64,000 nt of DNA, taken from Pseudomonas mosselii (GTDB lineage: Bacteria; Pseudomonadota; Gammaproteobacteria; Pseudomonadales; Pseudomonadaceae). Below, one piece after another: positions 41,593-50,122 of the stretch. Below the pieces are notes generated by a model that was given only the letters and a program-made list of their open reading frames with translations, did not search any database and had not been told where the DNA came from. The stretch lies in assembly GCF_005796105.1 (NCBI RefSeq), contig NZ_VAUO01000002.1:62001-126000 (forward strand), given 5' to 3'. The translations under genes were made by a program, and so were the position numbers. How positions within the stretch are numbered: the first letter of the stretch is position 1; each line of letters begins with the position of its first letter.

Positions 41593-41892
41593 ATGCTCTA
41601 CGCTATCATCGCCAGCGACGTCGCCAATTCCCTGGAAAAACGCCTGGCCGCGCGCCCTGCGCACATCGAGCGCCTGCAGCAGCTCAAGGCAGAAGGCCGC
41701 GTGGTCCTGGCCGGCCCGCATCCAGCCATCGACAGCAACGACCCAGGCGAGGCCGGTTTCAGCGGCAGCCTGATCGTCGCCGAATTCGACTCGCTAACCG
41801 CAGCGCAAGCCTGGGCCGATGCCGACCCTTACATCGCAGCGGGCGTGTACGACAAGGTGGTGGTCAAGCCTTTCAAGCAAGTGCTGCCGTAA
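41593..41892 (+). CDS. yciI: YciI-like protein
   Basis: A 99-aa dimeric alpha+beta barrel protein. It carries the family's conserved histidine and aspartate ([28 protein letters not shown]). The family includes dehydrochlorinases, but most members, like E. coli YciI, have no known reaction. It is translated together with yciB. Confidence 0.92.
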   Translation: MLYAIIASDVANSLEKRLAARPAHIERLQQLKAEGRVVLAGPHPAIDSNDPGEAGFSGSLIVAEFDSLTAAQAWADADPYIAAGVYDKVVVKPFKQVLP

Positions 41893-41901
41893 ACCGCTAG
41901 A

Positions 41902-41985
41902 CCGAGTTGCCCCGCTCGCGGGGAAAGCCGCTCCCACAGGTTCATCGATGCCACTGGAAGCCGGTTTACCCGCGAACGGGACGAC
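41902..41985. repeat. Two REP-like elements
   Basis: Two diverged REP palindromes lie tail to tail between yciI and the next gene (CGCTCGCGGGGAAAGCCGCTC near 41910; CCGGTTTACCCGCGAACGGG near 41960). Confidence 0.65.
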
Positions 41986-42059
41986 TCTGTGTCAGGACCA
42001 TTCAGATAATCGGCGTAACGGCCGACAACCTCCTGAACCGATTCCAATCAGGAGTTCCA

Positions 42060-42446
42060 ATGCGCCAAGGTCCAATCCTGCTTTGCCTGTTGCTGCTCTC
42101 CCCCCTGGCCAAGGCCGAACAGCCGCTGTCGCTGGAAGCCGGGGCACGGATCACCGAATTGCAGCAACGCCTGGAAGACAGCGAGAAACAACGCGACCTG
42201 CTCGCACAGCAGTTGCAAAGCCAGGTCAGCGAACGCGAGAGCGCCCAACTCGCCCGCCTGCGCCAGGACAATCAACGCCTCAAGCTGTCCATAAAGGAGC
42301 TGCAAGCCAGCGCCACCCCCTCGCAACGCCTACTGACCGATCAGCAACAATGGTTCCTGATTGGCTCGGGCGTTGCACTGTTATCGGTCGTCTGCGGTAT
42401 CTTAGCCAGCGGCGGACACAGAAGACGCCGTCAATGGTTGAATTGA
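42060..42446 (+). CDS. Exported coiled-coil protein with C-terminal membrane anchor
   Basis: A 128-aa protein. A signal peptide (MRQGPILLCLLLLSPLAKAE) is followed by a long charged coiled coil (about 25-90, rich in Leu, Gln and Glu), one transmembrane helix (WFLIGSGVALLSVVCGILA, about 101-119) and a basic end (HRRRRQWLN). This is the plan of the C-terminal half of YgiM-like SH3/anchor proteins, without the SH3 domain. It is 7 bp upstream of the Cpx-type response regulator and probably co-transcribed. Its place suggests a periplasmic role in the same stress system, which is inference. Confidence 0.85.
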   Translation: MRQGPILLCLLLLSPLAKAEQPLSLEAGARITELQQRLEDSEKQRDLLAQQLQSQVSERESAQLARLRQDNQRLKLSIKELQASATPSQRLLTDQQQWFLIGSGVALLSVVCGILASGGHRRRRQWLN

Positions 42447-42453
42447 GTGAGAC

Positions 42454-43131
42454 ATGAGCGAGCTGTTACTGATTGACGATGACCAGGAACTCTGCGAGCT
42501 GCTCGGCAGCTGGCTGACCCAGGAAGGGTTTGCCGTTCGCGCCTGCCACGATGGCCAGAGCGCGCGCCAGGCCTTGGCCGCCCAGGCTCCGGCGGCAGTG
42601 GTACTGGACGTGATGCTGCCCGACGGCAGTGGCCTGGAACTGCTCAAGCAATTGCGCAGCGAGCACGCCGAGCTGCCGGTGCTGATGCTGTCGGCCCGTG
42701 GCGAGCCGCTGGACCGCATCCTGGGTCTGGAACTGGGCGCAGACGATTACCTGGCCAAGCCGTGCGACCCGCGCGAGCTGACCGCCCGCCTGCGCGCGGT
42801 GCTACGCCGCAGCCACCCCACTGCACCAGCCACGCAGGTCGAGATAGGCGACCTGGCCTTCAGCCCGGTGCGCGGGGTGGTGAGCATCGACGAGCGCGAA
42901 ATGACTCTCACGCTCTCCGAAAGCCGCATCCTCGAAGCGCTGCTGCGCCAGCCTGGCGAGCCGCTGGACAAGCAGGAGCTGGCGCAGATTGGCCTGGGCC
43001 GAAAACTCACGCTGTACGATCGCAGCCTGGACATGCACGTAAGCAACCTGCGCAAGAAGATCGGCCCGCACCCTGACGGGCGCCCACGCATCGTCGCCCT
43101 GCGCAGCCGCGGCTACTACTACAGCCTCTGA
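42454..43131 (+). CDS. cpxR: Response regulator, CpxR-like
   Basis: A 225-aa OmpR/PhoB-type regulator. The receiver domain has the acidic pocket LLIDDDQELC and the phosphoacceptor Asp52 in VVLDVMLPDGSG; Lys is in DDYLAKPCDPREL. The C-terminal winged helix ends with HVSNLRKKIGPHPDGRPRI. With the downstream CpxP-like and CpxA-like genes it forms the arrangement known from P. aeruginosa as the Cpx envelope-stress system. Confidence 0.9.
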   Translation: MSELLLIDDDQELCELLGSWLTQEGFAVRACHDGQSARQALAAQAPAAVVLDVMLPDGSGLELLKQLRSEHAELPVLMLSARGEPLDRILGLELGADDYLAKPCDPRELTARLRAVLRRSHPTAPATQVEIGDLAFSPVRGVVSIDEREMTLTLSESRILEALLRQPGEPLDKQELAQIGLGRKLTLYDRSLDMHVSNLRKKIGPHPDGRPRIVALRSRGYYYSL

Positions 43132-43142
43132 AGGCAGCCACA

Positions 43143-43219
43143 AGCTTTAAGCTGCAAGCGACAAGAAAGAGCAGATCGCATGCTGGCCCACCCTTTCTTG
43201 CAGCTTGCAGCTTGAAGCT
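43143..43219. repeat. Long imperfect hairpin repeat (AGCTTGCAGCTTG type), copy 1
   Basis: Two 27-nt arms (43143-43169 and 43193-43219), complementary except for about three positions, flank a 23-nt loop. The arm motif CTTGCAGCTTGCAGCTTGAAG is a second palindrome family of pseudomonads, unrelated to the GGGAGCGGGC REP. It lies between cpxR and cpxP. Confidence 0.8.
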
Positions 43220-43227
43220 AGCTCCTC

Positions 43228-43243
43228 TTTACCCAGCCTTTAC
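43228..43243 (-). promoter_or_regulatory. Candidate CpxR box before cpxP
   Basis: On the minus strand GTAAA, six bases, GTAAA (two perfect halves). The known CpxR box is a direct repeat of GTAAA with a 4-8 nt spacer. It is about 80 bp upstream of the cpxP start. Confidence 0.6.
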
Positions 43244-43323
43244 CCTCACCTGACCGCCCTTGACCTTGATCTCCCTAGACTGGGCTCATCCGGTAAACAC
43301 CGGCCCATGACAGGAGAGACACC

Positions 43324-43740
43324 ATGCGCAAGACCCTTATCGCCCTGATGTTCGCCGCCGCCCTGCCAACCGTGGCCATGGCCATGCCTGAAGGCGGCCC
43401 ACGTCACGAAGGCCCGCATCACCGGGGTGACGCGCCGTTCGCCCAGTTGGACCTGAGCCGCGAGCAACGCCAGCAGATCGGCAAGCTGATGGGCGAGCAA
43501 ATGAAGCAACGCCGCGACATCACCGAACGCTACCTGGACAAGCTCCCAGCCGCTGAGCAGAAAGCCATGCAGGCTGAGCTCAAGGCCAGCCACGACAAGA
43601 CCGACAGCCAAGTGCGCGCACTGCTCAAGCCCGATCAGCAGAAGCAGTTCGACGAGCTGCAAAAGGAACGCGCCGCACGCAAGGCCGAGTGGCAAGAGTT
43701 CCAGGCCTGGAAAGCTGAAAAAGCCAGCAAGGCCCAGTAA
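43324..43740 (+). CDS. cpxP: CpxP/Spy-like periplasmic protein
   Basis: A 138-aa exported protein. MRKTLIALMFAAALPTVAMA is the signal peptide. The mature part is almost all helix and highly charged. It keeps the Spy/CpxP repeat-like pattern LDLSREQRQQIGKLMGEQMK and, later, LLKPDQQKQFDEL. Such proteins act as periplasmic chaperones and, for CpxP, damp the sensor kinase. It lies between cpxR and cpxA, behind its own candidate CpxR box, and ends at a strong terminator. Confidence 0.9.
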   Translation: MRKTLIALMFAAALPTVAMAMPEGGPRHEGPHHRGDAPFAQLDLSREQRQQIGKLMGEQMKQRRDITERYLDKLPAAEQKAMQAELKASHDKTDSQVRALLKPDQQKQFDELQKERAARKAEWQEFQAWKAEKASKAQ

Positions 43741-43754
43741 GCTGTGAGCCCCAC

Positions 43755-43786
43755 GCCCGGCCCGCTTGTTCGCGGGCCGGGCTTTT
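43755..43786 (+). terminator. Intrinsic terminator between cpxP and cpxA
   Basis: Perfect 11-bp arms GCCCGGCCCGC (43755-43765) and GCGGGCCGGGC (43772-43782), then TTTTGTC. It lies 14 bp after the cpxP stop and 24 bp before the cpxA start. It should let only part of the transcripts reach cpxA. Confidence 0.88.
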
Positions 43787-43809
43787 GTCATTCCACGGAG
43801 GTGCTCGTC

Positions 43810-45144
43810 TTGCGTTCACTGTTCTGGCGCATCCTGGCCAGCTTCTGGTTGGCTATCGCCCTGGTCGCCGGCTTGTCGATCCTGCTTGGCCACATGCTCA
43901 ACCAGGACACTTGGATTCTCAGTCGTCATCCGGGGCTGAACACCTTGGCCAGCCGCTGGGCGCAGCATTACGAGCAAGAGGGCCTGGATGCCTCGCAACG
44001 CTTTCTGGAGCGACGTAAAGAGCGCTACAAGATCGACGTGCAGGTGCTAGACGACAGCGGTGATGCGGTTGTGCCGGGTACTTTCCCGCGCCGCGCCGCC
44101 GCCTTCGAGGCGCGCCAGAACAATGACGAGCGCCGCCTGCCCTGGCGCCGGCTGACCGAGGAGTACACCAGCCCCACCACCGGCCAGACTTACCTACTGA
44201 TCTACCGCATCCCGCATCCAGCGCTGGAGGAATGGCACCGGGATAGCCTGATCTGGCCGATCAGCGCCCTGGGCATCGCCCTGGTGGTACTGACCTTGTT
44301 CAGCTTGCTGGTGACGCTGTCGATCACCCGCCCCCTTAGCCGCCTGCGTAGCGCAGTACACGACCTGGGACAGACCAGCTACCAGCAGAACAGCCTCGCA
44401 AGACTGGCGGTACGCCGTGACGAGTTCGGCGTGCTGGCCAATGACTTCAACAAGATGGGCGCCCGCCTGCAAAGCCTGATCGGCAGCCAACGCCAGCTAC
44501 TGCGCGACGTATCGCATGAGCTGCGCTCGCCACTGGCACGCCTGCGCATCGCCCTGGCCCTGGCCGAACGGGCGGAGCCCGAACAACGCCAGGTGCTGTG
44601 GCCACGCCTGACCCGCGAGTGCGATCGCCTGGAGGCGCTGATCAGTGAAATCCTCGAACTGGCGCGGGTCGATGCCGAACAGGCCCACGCCGAGCCGGTG
44701 GACCTCAACGCACTGCTGGGCAGCGTCCGTAAGGATGCGCAACTCAGCGCGCCAGAGCAGGAGCTACGCCTGGAGGCACAACCAGGCCTGACACTGCTGG
44801 GCTGGCCAACGCTGATCGAACGGGCGGTGGACAACCTGGTGCGCAACGCGCTGCGCTTCAACCCGGTCGGACAACCCATCGAGATCTGTGCCAAAAACGA
44901 GCAAACACGCATCGTGCTGAGCGTACGCGACCATGGCCCAGGCGCCCCAGCAGAGCACCTGGCACAGCTGGGTGAGCCGTTCTATCGTGCACCCGGACAG
45001 CAAGCACCGGGGCATGGGCTGGGGCTGGCGATCGCACGCAAGGCAGTCGAACGCCATGGCGGTAGTCTGAGCCTGGCGAATCACCCGCAGGGTGGATTCG
45101 TGGCAACGCTGGAATTGCCCCAGCCCGTCAGCGCCCGGGGATAA
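43810..45144 (+). CDS. cpxA: Sensor histidine kinase, CpxA-like
   Basis: A 444-aa inner-membrane kinase with two transmembrane helices (about 8-28 and 150-172), a periplasmic sensor of about 120 residues, a HAMP linker, the H-box LRDVSHELRSPLARLRIAL, an N-box (AVDNLVRNALRFNPVG) and a G-box (GHGLGLAIARKAVERH). The start is best placed at TTG 43810, since GGAG at 43797-43800 leaves 9 nt to it; the GTG at 43801 would abut the ribosome binding site. It is the partner of the CpxR-like regulator. Confidence 0.88.
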   Translation: MRSLFWRILASFWLAIALVAGLSILLGHMLNQDTWILSRHPGLNTLASRWAQHYEQEGLDASQRFLERRKERYKIDVQVLDDSGDAVVPGTFPRRAAAFEARQNNDERRLPWRRLTEEYTSPTTGQTYLLIYRIPHPALEEWHRDSLIWPISALGIALVVLTLFSLLVTLSITRPLSRLRSAVHDLGQTSYQQNSLARLAVRRDEFGVLANDFNKMGARLQSLIGSQRQLLRDVSHELRSPLARLRIALALAERAEPEQRQVLWPRLTRECDRLEALISEILELARVDAEQAHAEPVDLNALLGSVRKDAQLSAPEQELRLEAQPGLTLLGWPTLIERAVDNLVRNALRFNPVGQPIEICAKNEQTRIVLSVRDHGPGAPAEHLAQLGEPFYRAPGQQAPGHGLGLAIARKAVERHGGSLSLANHPQGGFVATLELPQPVSARG

Positions 45145-45167
45145 ACGCCCCCAGGCGCAGGAGCGGT

Positions 45168-45725
45168 TTACTCACCCCAGGCGCTGACGTAATCCTCGGT
45201 TGCCAGCACTGGCGCCGTGCGCGGCTCGGCGGCCGGTGTGCCGACGTACAGGTAGCCGATCAACTCTTCATTGGCGTCAAGCCCCAAGCCCTGGTGCACA
45301 TGCGCATCGAACGCCATGTCGCCGGTGCGCCACACCGCACCGATGCCCTGGGCATGGGCGGCGATCAGGATGCCATGGGCGGCGCAACCGGCGGCCAGGC
45401 GCTGCTCGGACTTAGGCACCTTGAAGTGTTCCTGCAAACGCGCCACCACCACGATCAACAAGGGCGCCCGCAGCGGCATGGCGCGAGCCTTGTCCAGCGC
45501 GGCCTGGCTGGCATCGCCCTTGGCCTGCAAGGCACTGGCGAACAGCTCACCGAGCTTGTCGCGGCCTTGGCCTTCGATGGTAATGAAACGCCACGGGCGC
45601 AGCTGACCGTGATCCGGCGCACGCAGCGCAGCCTGGAACAACGCCTCGCGCTGGGCGGCGTTGGGCGCAGGTTCGGTCAGGCGTGGCACGGAAACACGGT
45701 TGAGCAATGCGTCGAGAGCCTCCAT
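45168..45725 (-). CDS. Nitroreductase-family flavoprotein (YdjA-like)
   Basis: A 185-aa FMN-dependent oxidoreductase of the minimal nitroreductase type. ALFQAALRAPDHGQLRPWRF near the N terminus holds the FMN-contacting residues, and GIGAVWRTGDMAF is the second conserved block. E. coli YdjA is the closest named relative I can think of. The physiological substrate is unknown. It converges on cpxA. Confidence 0.87.
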   Translation of the reverse strand: MEALDALLNRVSVPRLTEPAPNAAQREALFQAALRAPDHGQLRPWRFITIEGQGRDKLGELFASALQAKGDASQAALDKARAMPLRAPLLIVVVARLQEHFKVPKSEQRLAAGCAAHGILIAAHAQGIGAVWRTGDMAFDAHVHQGLGLDANEELIGYLYVGTPAAEPRTAPVLATEDYVSAWGE

Positions 45726-45763
45726 CGGCTACCCTCCTGGCAGATTGAAAGTGCCGCCATTCT

Positions 45764-45858
45764 CAAGCTGCAAGCTTCAAGCTGCAAGCCGCAAGAAAAA
45801 GCAGCCGTGATACCGCCTTGTTCGTACTTGAAGCTTGCAGCTTGCAACTTGCGGCTTA
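45764..45858. repeat. Long imperfect hairpin repeat (AGCTTGCAGCTTG type), copy 2
   Basis: Iterated CAAGCTGCAAGCTTCAAGC on one side and CTTGAAGCTTGCAGCTTGCA on the other flank a 30-nt loop. It is the same family as the element at 43143, placed between the divergent nitroreductase and trkH genes. It comes within 40 bp of the trkH start, so it lies in the promoter or leader. Confidence 0.8.
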
Positions 45859-45896
45859 AAATGGCGCCCCTTTCATAGCCAGTCAGAGCAGATCAC

Positions 45897-47351
45897 ATGG
45901 CGTTGCCGACCTTAAGGATCATTGGTTTCATCATCGGCATCTTCCTGATCACCCTGGCGGTGAGCATGGTGGTGCCCATGGCGACCCTGGTGGTCTTCGA
46001 ACGCACCGGCGACATGCCGTCGTTCCTCTGGTCGAGCATGATCACCTTCGTCGCAGGCCTAGGCCTGGTGGTCCAGGGACGCCCCGAACACGTGCACCTG
46101 CGCCCACGCGACATGTACCTGCTGACTGTCAGCAGTTGGGTGGTGGTCTGCGTCTTCGCCGCCTTGCCGTTCCTGCTGACCCAACACATCAGCTACACCG
46201 ACGCGTTCTTCGAGAGCATGTCCGGCATCACCGCAACCGGCTCGACCGTGCTCAGCGGACTGGACAGCATGTCGCCGGGTATCCTGATGTGGCGCTCGAT
46301 GCTGCACTGGCTGGGCGGCATCGGCTTCATCGGTATGGCGGTGGCGATCCTGCCGCTGCTGCGCATCGGTGGGATGCGGCTGTTCCAGACCGAGTCGTCC
46401 GACCGCTCAGAGAAAGTCATGCCGCGCTCGCACATGGTCGCCAAGTACATCGTCGCGGTATACGTCGGCATCACCGTGCTGGGCAGCCTGGCGTTCTGGT
46501 GGGCCGGGATGAGCCCGTTCGCTGCGATAAACCATGCCATGTCGGCGATCTCCACTGGGGGTTTCTCCACCTCCGACCTGTCGCTGGCCAAATGGGACAT
46601 CCCCGCCGTGCACTGGGTCGCGGTCGTGGTGATGATCATGGGCAGTGTGCCGTTCACACTGTACGTGGCGACCCTGCGCGGCAACCGCAAGGCCATGCTT
46701 CGCGACCAGCAGGTGCAGGGCTTTCTCGGGCTGCTGGTGGCCACCTGGATCGTACTCGGCACTTGGTACTGGGCAACCACCAACCTGCACTGGCTCGACG
46801 CCCTACGTCACGTCGCGTTGAACGTCACCTCGGTCGTGACCACCACCGGCTTCGCCCTGGGCGACTACAGCCTGTGGGGCAACTTCTCGCTGATGCTGTT
46901 CTTCTACCTGGGGTTCATTGGCGGGTGCTCGGGGTCCACCGCCGGCGGTATCAAGATCTTCCGCTTCCAGGTGGCCTACATCCTGCTCAAGGCGAGCCTT
47001 AACCAACTGATCCACCCACGCGCGGTGATCAAGCAGAAGTACAACGGTCACCGCCTCGACGAAGAGATCGTACGTTCGATCCTGACCTTCTCGTTCTTCT
47101 TCGCCATTACCATCTGCATCATCGCCCTGTTGCTGTCGCTGCTCGGCCTAGACTGGATGACGGCGCTGACCGGCGCGGCCAGCACCGTCTCCGGCGTGGG
47201 CCCTGGGCTGGGCGAGGTGATCGGCCCGGCCGGCAACTTCGCTTCGCTACCGGATGCGGCCAAGTGGATTCTGGCTGGCGGCATGCTGCTGGGCCGCCTG
47301 GAGATCATCACGGTGCTGGTATTGTGCATGCCGGCGTTTTGGCGTCACTGA
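45897..47351 (+). CDS. trkH: Potassium uptake protein TrkH
   Basis: The 484-aa translocating subunit of the Trk K+ system, which works with the NAD-binding regulator TrkA encoded elsewhere. It has about ten transmembrane helices and four pore loops with filter-like sequences (SMSGITATGSTVLSGL, SAISTGGFSTSD, VTSVVTTTGFALGD, STVSGVGPGLGEV). The length fits the family. Its last 44 bp overlap the 3' end of a convergent AraC-type gene. Confidence 0.95.
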   Translation: MALPTLRIIGFIIGIFLITLAVSMVVPMATLVVFERTGDMPSFLWSSMITFVAGLGLVVQGRPEHVHLRPRDMYLLTVSSWVVVCVFAALPFLLTQHISYTDAFFESMSGITATGSTVLSGLDSMSPGILMWRSMLHWLGGIGFIGMAVAILPLLRIGGMRLFQTESSDRSEKVMPRSHMVAKYIVAVYVGITVLGSLAFWWAGMSPFAAINHAMSAISTGGFSTSDLSLAKWDIPAVHWVAVVVMIMGSVPFTLYVATLRGNRKAMLRDQQVQGFLGLLVATWIVLGTWYWATTNLHWLDALRHVALNVTSVVTTTGFALGDYSLWGNFSLMLFFYLGFIGGCSGSTAGGIKIFRFQVAYILLKASLNQLIHPRAVIKQKYNGHRLDEEIVRSILTFSFFFAITICIIALLLSLLGLDWMTALTGAASTVSGVGPGLGEVIGPAGNFASLPDAAKWILAGGMLLGRLEIITVLVLCMPAFWRH

Positions 47352-48354
47352 CTGCCAGGCGCGCACGGTACTCGCTGGGGGTGACATCGAACCAGCGACG
47401 GAACGCCCGGTAGAAGTTGCTCGGGTCAGCGAAGCCCAGCAGGTAAGCGGTTTCCAGCAAGGTGGTCGAAGGCTGGGCGAGATACTGCTCAGCCAGTTCC
47501 CGACGGGTGTCGTCGAGCAGGGTCTGGAAGCTGGTGCCCTCGTCTTGCAGGCGCCGCTGCAAGGTACGCTGGGACAGATGCAGGGCTTGGGCCACGCTTT
47601 CGCGCTTGGGCTCGCCCTGAGGCAGGATACGGCAAAGCACCTGGCGCACACGATGAGTCACGCGACTCTCGGAAAACCGCGCCAGGTACTCGCCGGCAAA
47701 ACGGTCGTGCAGCACAGCCATGGCTTCATTGGCGGTAGGTAGCGGCGCTTCCATGTCTGCACGCTCGAACACCAGCGCATCATGCGGTGCATCGAACACC
47801 AGCGGTGAGTGGAACGCCACTTTGTAGGGTTCGACATTCTTCGGCTGAGGCCCTTGAATCAGCACGCGCCGAGGCTGTATTGGTCGACCACTGAGCCAGG
47901 TACACAGCGACAGTGCGCAGGCCAGCGACGCTTCAGCACTGTGACGGGTGGGCGGCAGGTGGTCGCCGTGCACGGTCAACACCAGCGAATAACCTTCCGG
48001 GCCCAAGCGAAAACTCAGGTCGGAGCTTTCGGCGATGATGCGCTGGTAGCGCACCAGGCGTTCGAAACCTTCGGCGAGGGTGCGACTGGACATCAGCGCG
48101 TAGCCGACGACGTGGAAAGAGGCCGGACGCACCACCCGAGCCATGTTCAGGCCGATGGCCTCGTTACCGGACAACTCCACCGCCAGTTGCCACAGACGGG
48201 TCATGGCGTCCTGCGGAAAGCGTGCGTCGGGGTCGTCGAGGGCGGCGAAATCGAGCCCCAATTGCCTGAACATACCTTGGCAATCGAGCCCCTCCAGCTC
48301 TAGCGCCTTCACGATCCCTGATGCCCAGCTGGCTGACGTGGTTCTTTCACTCAT
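47308..48354 (-). CDS. AraC-family regulator with arabinose-binding-like domain
   Basis: A 348-aa regulator. The N-terminal 200 residues resemble the domain of OruR/ArgR-type AraC proteins (LWQLAVELSGNEAIGLNMAR about 50-69). The C-terminal HTH pair shows SVAQALHLSQRTLQRRLQDE and ETAYLLGFADPSNFYRAFRR. The effector is unknown, and no obvious target sits beside it. Its coding end runs 44 bp into trkH. Confidence 0.9.
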   Translation of the reverse strand: MSERTTSASWASGIVKALELEGLDCQGMFRQLGLDFAALDDPDARFPQDAMTRLWQLAVELSGNEAIGLNMARVVRPASFHVVGYALMSSRTLAEGFERLVRYQRIIAESSDLSFRLGPEGYSLVLTVHGDHLPPTRHSAEASLACALSLCTWLSGRPIQPRRVLIQGPQPKNVEPYKVAFHSPLVFDAPHDALVFERADMEAPLPTANEAMAVLHDRFAGEYLARFSESRVTHRVRQVLCRILPQGEPKRESVAQALHLSQRTLQRRLQDEGTSFQTLLDDTRRELAEQYLAQPSTTLLETAYLLGFADPSNFYRAFRRWFDVTPSEYRARLAVSDAKTPACTIPAP

Positions 48355-48510
48355 GACAGGCTTCTTGTGCTAACCGCTCCAACGATGAATCCAAAGGATA
48401 CTCAATTGGCGCTTATTGTCACTGGTCGGCGTTTTCAGTCACTCTAGACTCGATTCAGGCTCCATGCCGTGTATCTTGCCTCCAGACACGCAGACCCGGA
48501 AAGCACCGCC

Positions 48511-48822
48511 ATGACCCGCACAGCGCAGTTCCGCAGTTTTGCCGAGTTCTACCCGTACTATTTGGGCGAGCACAATAATCCCACCTGCAGACGCCTGCAT
48601 TTTGTCGGGACCAGCCTGGCAATTGCCCTGCTCGCCTACACCCTTGGCAGTGGCAATTGGTTGCTGCTGCTGGTCGTACCGTTGGCAGGCTACGGCTTTG
48701 CCTGGGTCGGACATTTCTTTTTCGAGAAGAATCGCCCGGCCACCTTCAGCCACCCGTGGTACAGCCTGATCGGCGATTTCGCCATGTTCCGCGACATCTT
48801 GCTGGGGCGTATCGCCCTCTGA
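48511..48822 (+). CDS. DUF962 / Mpo1-like membrane protein
   Basis: A 103-aa protein with two hydrophobic helical segments (about 32-65). It keeps histidine motifs of the family (GEHNNPTCRRLHFVGT, WVGHFFFEKNRPATFSHPWY). The yeast relative Mpo1 is an iron-dependent dioxygenase acting on 2-hydroxy fatty acids; the bacterial members are little studied. I start at ATG 48511 (MTRTAQFRSF). Confidence 0.85.
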   Translation: MTRTAQFRSFAEFYPYYLGEHNNPTCRRLHFVGTSLAIALLAYTLGSGNWLLLLVVPLAGYGFAWVGHFFFEKNRPATFSHPWYSLIGDFAMFRDILLGRIAL

Positions 48823-48888
48823 AAATGCCGGCAGGGCAGGCGCTGCGCCGTAGATGCGAGCGTGCCCTGCGATCAGATCATTACCGCT

Positions 48889-49704
48889 TCAGGCCGGTTC
48901 GCCAAGCTCTGCAAGACGCTGCGCGGCCTCCCGTGCCTGGGCATCAGCGAAGCGGTACAGCTCGATTTGCCCGTCCCAATGCTCGATCAACGCTGTACAC
49001 GACTCGACCCAATCGCCGCAATTGAGGTACTCGACCTCGCCCACCTGGCGGATCTCGGCGTGATGGATATGCCCGCACACCACGCCATGGAAACCACGCT
49101 TGGTGCATTCGTGGGCGATGGCATCTTCGAAGTCGCTGATGAAGTTCACCGCACCTTTGACCTTGTGCTTGAGGTACGCCGAGAGCGACCAGTAGCCGTA
49201 GCCATAGCGGGCGCGCCAATGGTTGAGCCAGCGGTTGAGCACCAGGGTGAATTCGTAGGCGCGATCGCCCAGAAACGCCAGCCAGCGGTGGTAGCGGGTG
49301 ATCACGTCGAACTGATCCCCGTGGATCACCAGCAGGCGCCGGCCATCGGCGGTGAGGTGCTCGGCCTCGTCGACCAGCTGGATATTGCCCAGGATGAGCT
49401 TGGAATAGCGGCGCAGGAACTCGTCGTGGTTGCCGGTGACGTAGATCACCTCAGTGCCGCGCTTGCTTAGGGTCAGCAGGCGGCGGATGACGTTGGTGTG
49501 GGCCTGTGGCCAGTAGATGCCGCTGCGTAGCTTCCAACCGTCGATGATGTCGCCGACGAGGTAGATACGGTCGGCCTGGTAGCCCTTGAGGAAGTGCGAG
49601 AGGTGTTCGGCCTGGCAGTCCCGGGTCCCGAGGTGCACGTCGGAGATCCACAGGGTTCGGACACGCTGCTTGCGTGAGGGGCGGGGGAGTTCGGCTTGGG
49701 TCAT
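48889..49704 (-). CDS. Calcineurin-like phosphoesterase (LpxH-related, COG2908 type)
   Basis: A 271-aa metallophosphoesterase with the full motif set: WISDVHLGTRDC, YLVGDIIDGWKL, YVTGNHDEFLRR, VIHGDQFDV and VCGHIHHAEIR. LpxH enzymes remove UMP from UDP-2,3-diacylglucosamine in lipid A synthesis. This protein is longer than LpxH and belongs to the related group found beside it in many genomes, so the substrate is open. Confidence 0.87.
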   Translation of the reverse strand: MTQAELPRPSRKQRVRTLWISDVHLGTRDCQAEHLSHFLKGYQADRIYLVGDIIDGWKLRSGIYWPQAHTNVIRRLLTLSKRGTEVIYVTGNHDEFLRRYSKLILGNIQLVDEAEHLTADGRRLLVIHGDQFDVITRYHRWLAFLGDRAYEFTLVLNRWLNHWRARYGYGYWSLSAYLKHKVKGAVNFISDFEDAIAHECTKRGFHGVVCGHIHHAEIRQVGEVEYLNCGDWVESCTALIEHWDGQIELYRFADAQAREAAQRLAELGEPA

Positions 49705-49810
49705 GGGGGGGCTCCGGCGCTGTTTGCTGGAGACTGGCAGGGGTTGATGACAGATTCGTGGCGGGGTTGTGACTATCTGAGCTGAGGGGGTTCGGGTTCC
49801 GGGATCAGGA

Positions 49811-50122
49811 GGTTTGTTTTTGGAGATGTATGCACATTCATTTTGGATGTCGACTTTTAGTCACCTTTTCGCCCTTACGGCGACCTACTTTTGCTCTTGG
49901 GCAAAAGTAGGCAAAAACCGCTCGCTCCATCATCCGGCCCCTGCGCTGCGCGCAGGGGTTCCCTCGCTCCGGCGCCTTTCGGGCCCGCGCGGCCTACGAC
50001 TTGCTACGCAAGTCTACATCTCGCGCCTTCGGCTACGCCGAAGGGTGCTGCGCACCTGGCCCTACAGACGCCTACACTCGGCCTCCTGAAGTCGCAATTG
50101 GCGGCGCCTGGGCTATTGCGCG
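49811..50122. repeat. Left arm of a long diverged inverted repeat
   Basis: The arm runs from GGTTTGTTTTTGGAGATG to the region of GGCTATTGCGC and is inverted at 50475-50791. Best-kept blocks are the 33-bp run around ACTTGCTACGCAAGTCTACA (about 50001-50020) and CGGCCCCTGCGC. Overall similarity by eye is roughly three quarters. Confidence 0.8.
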
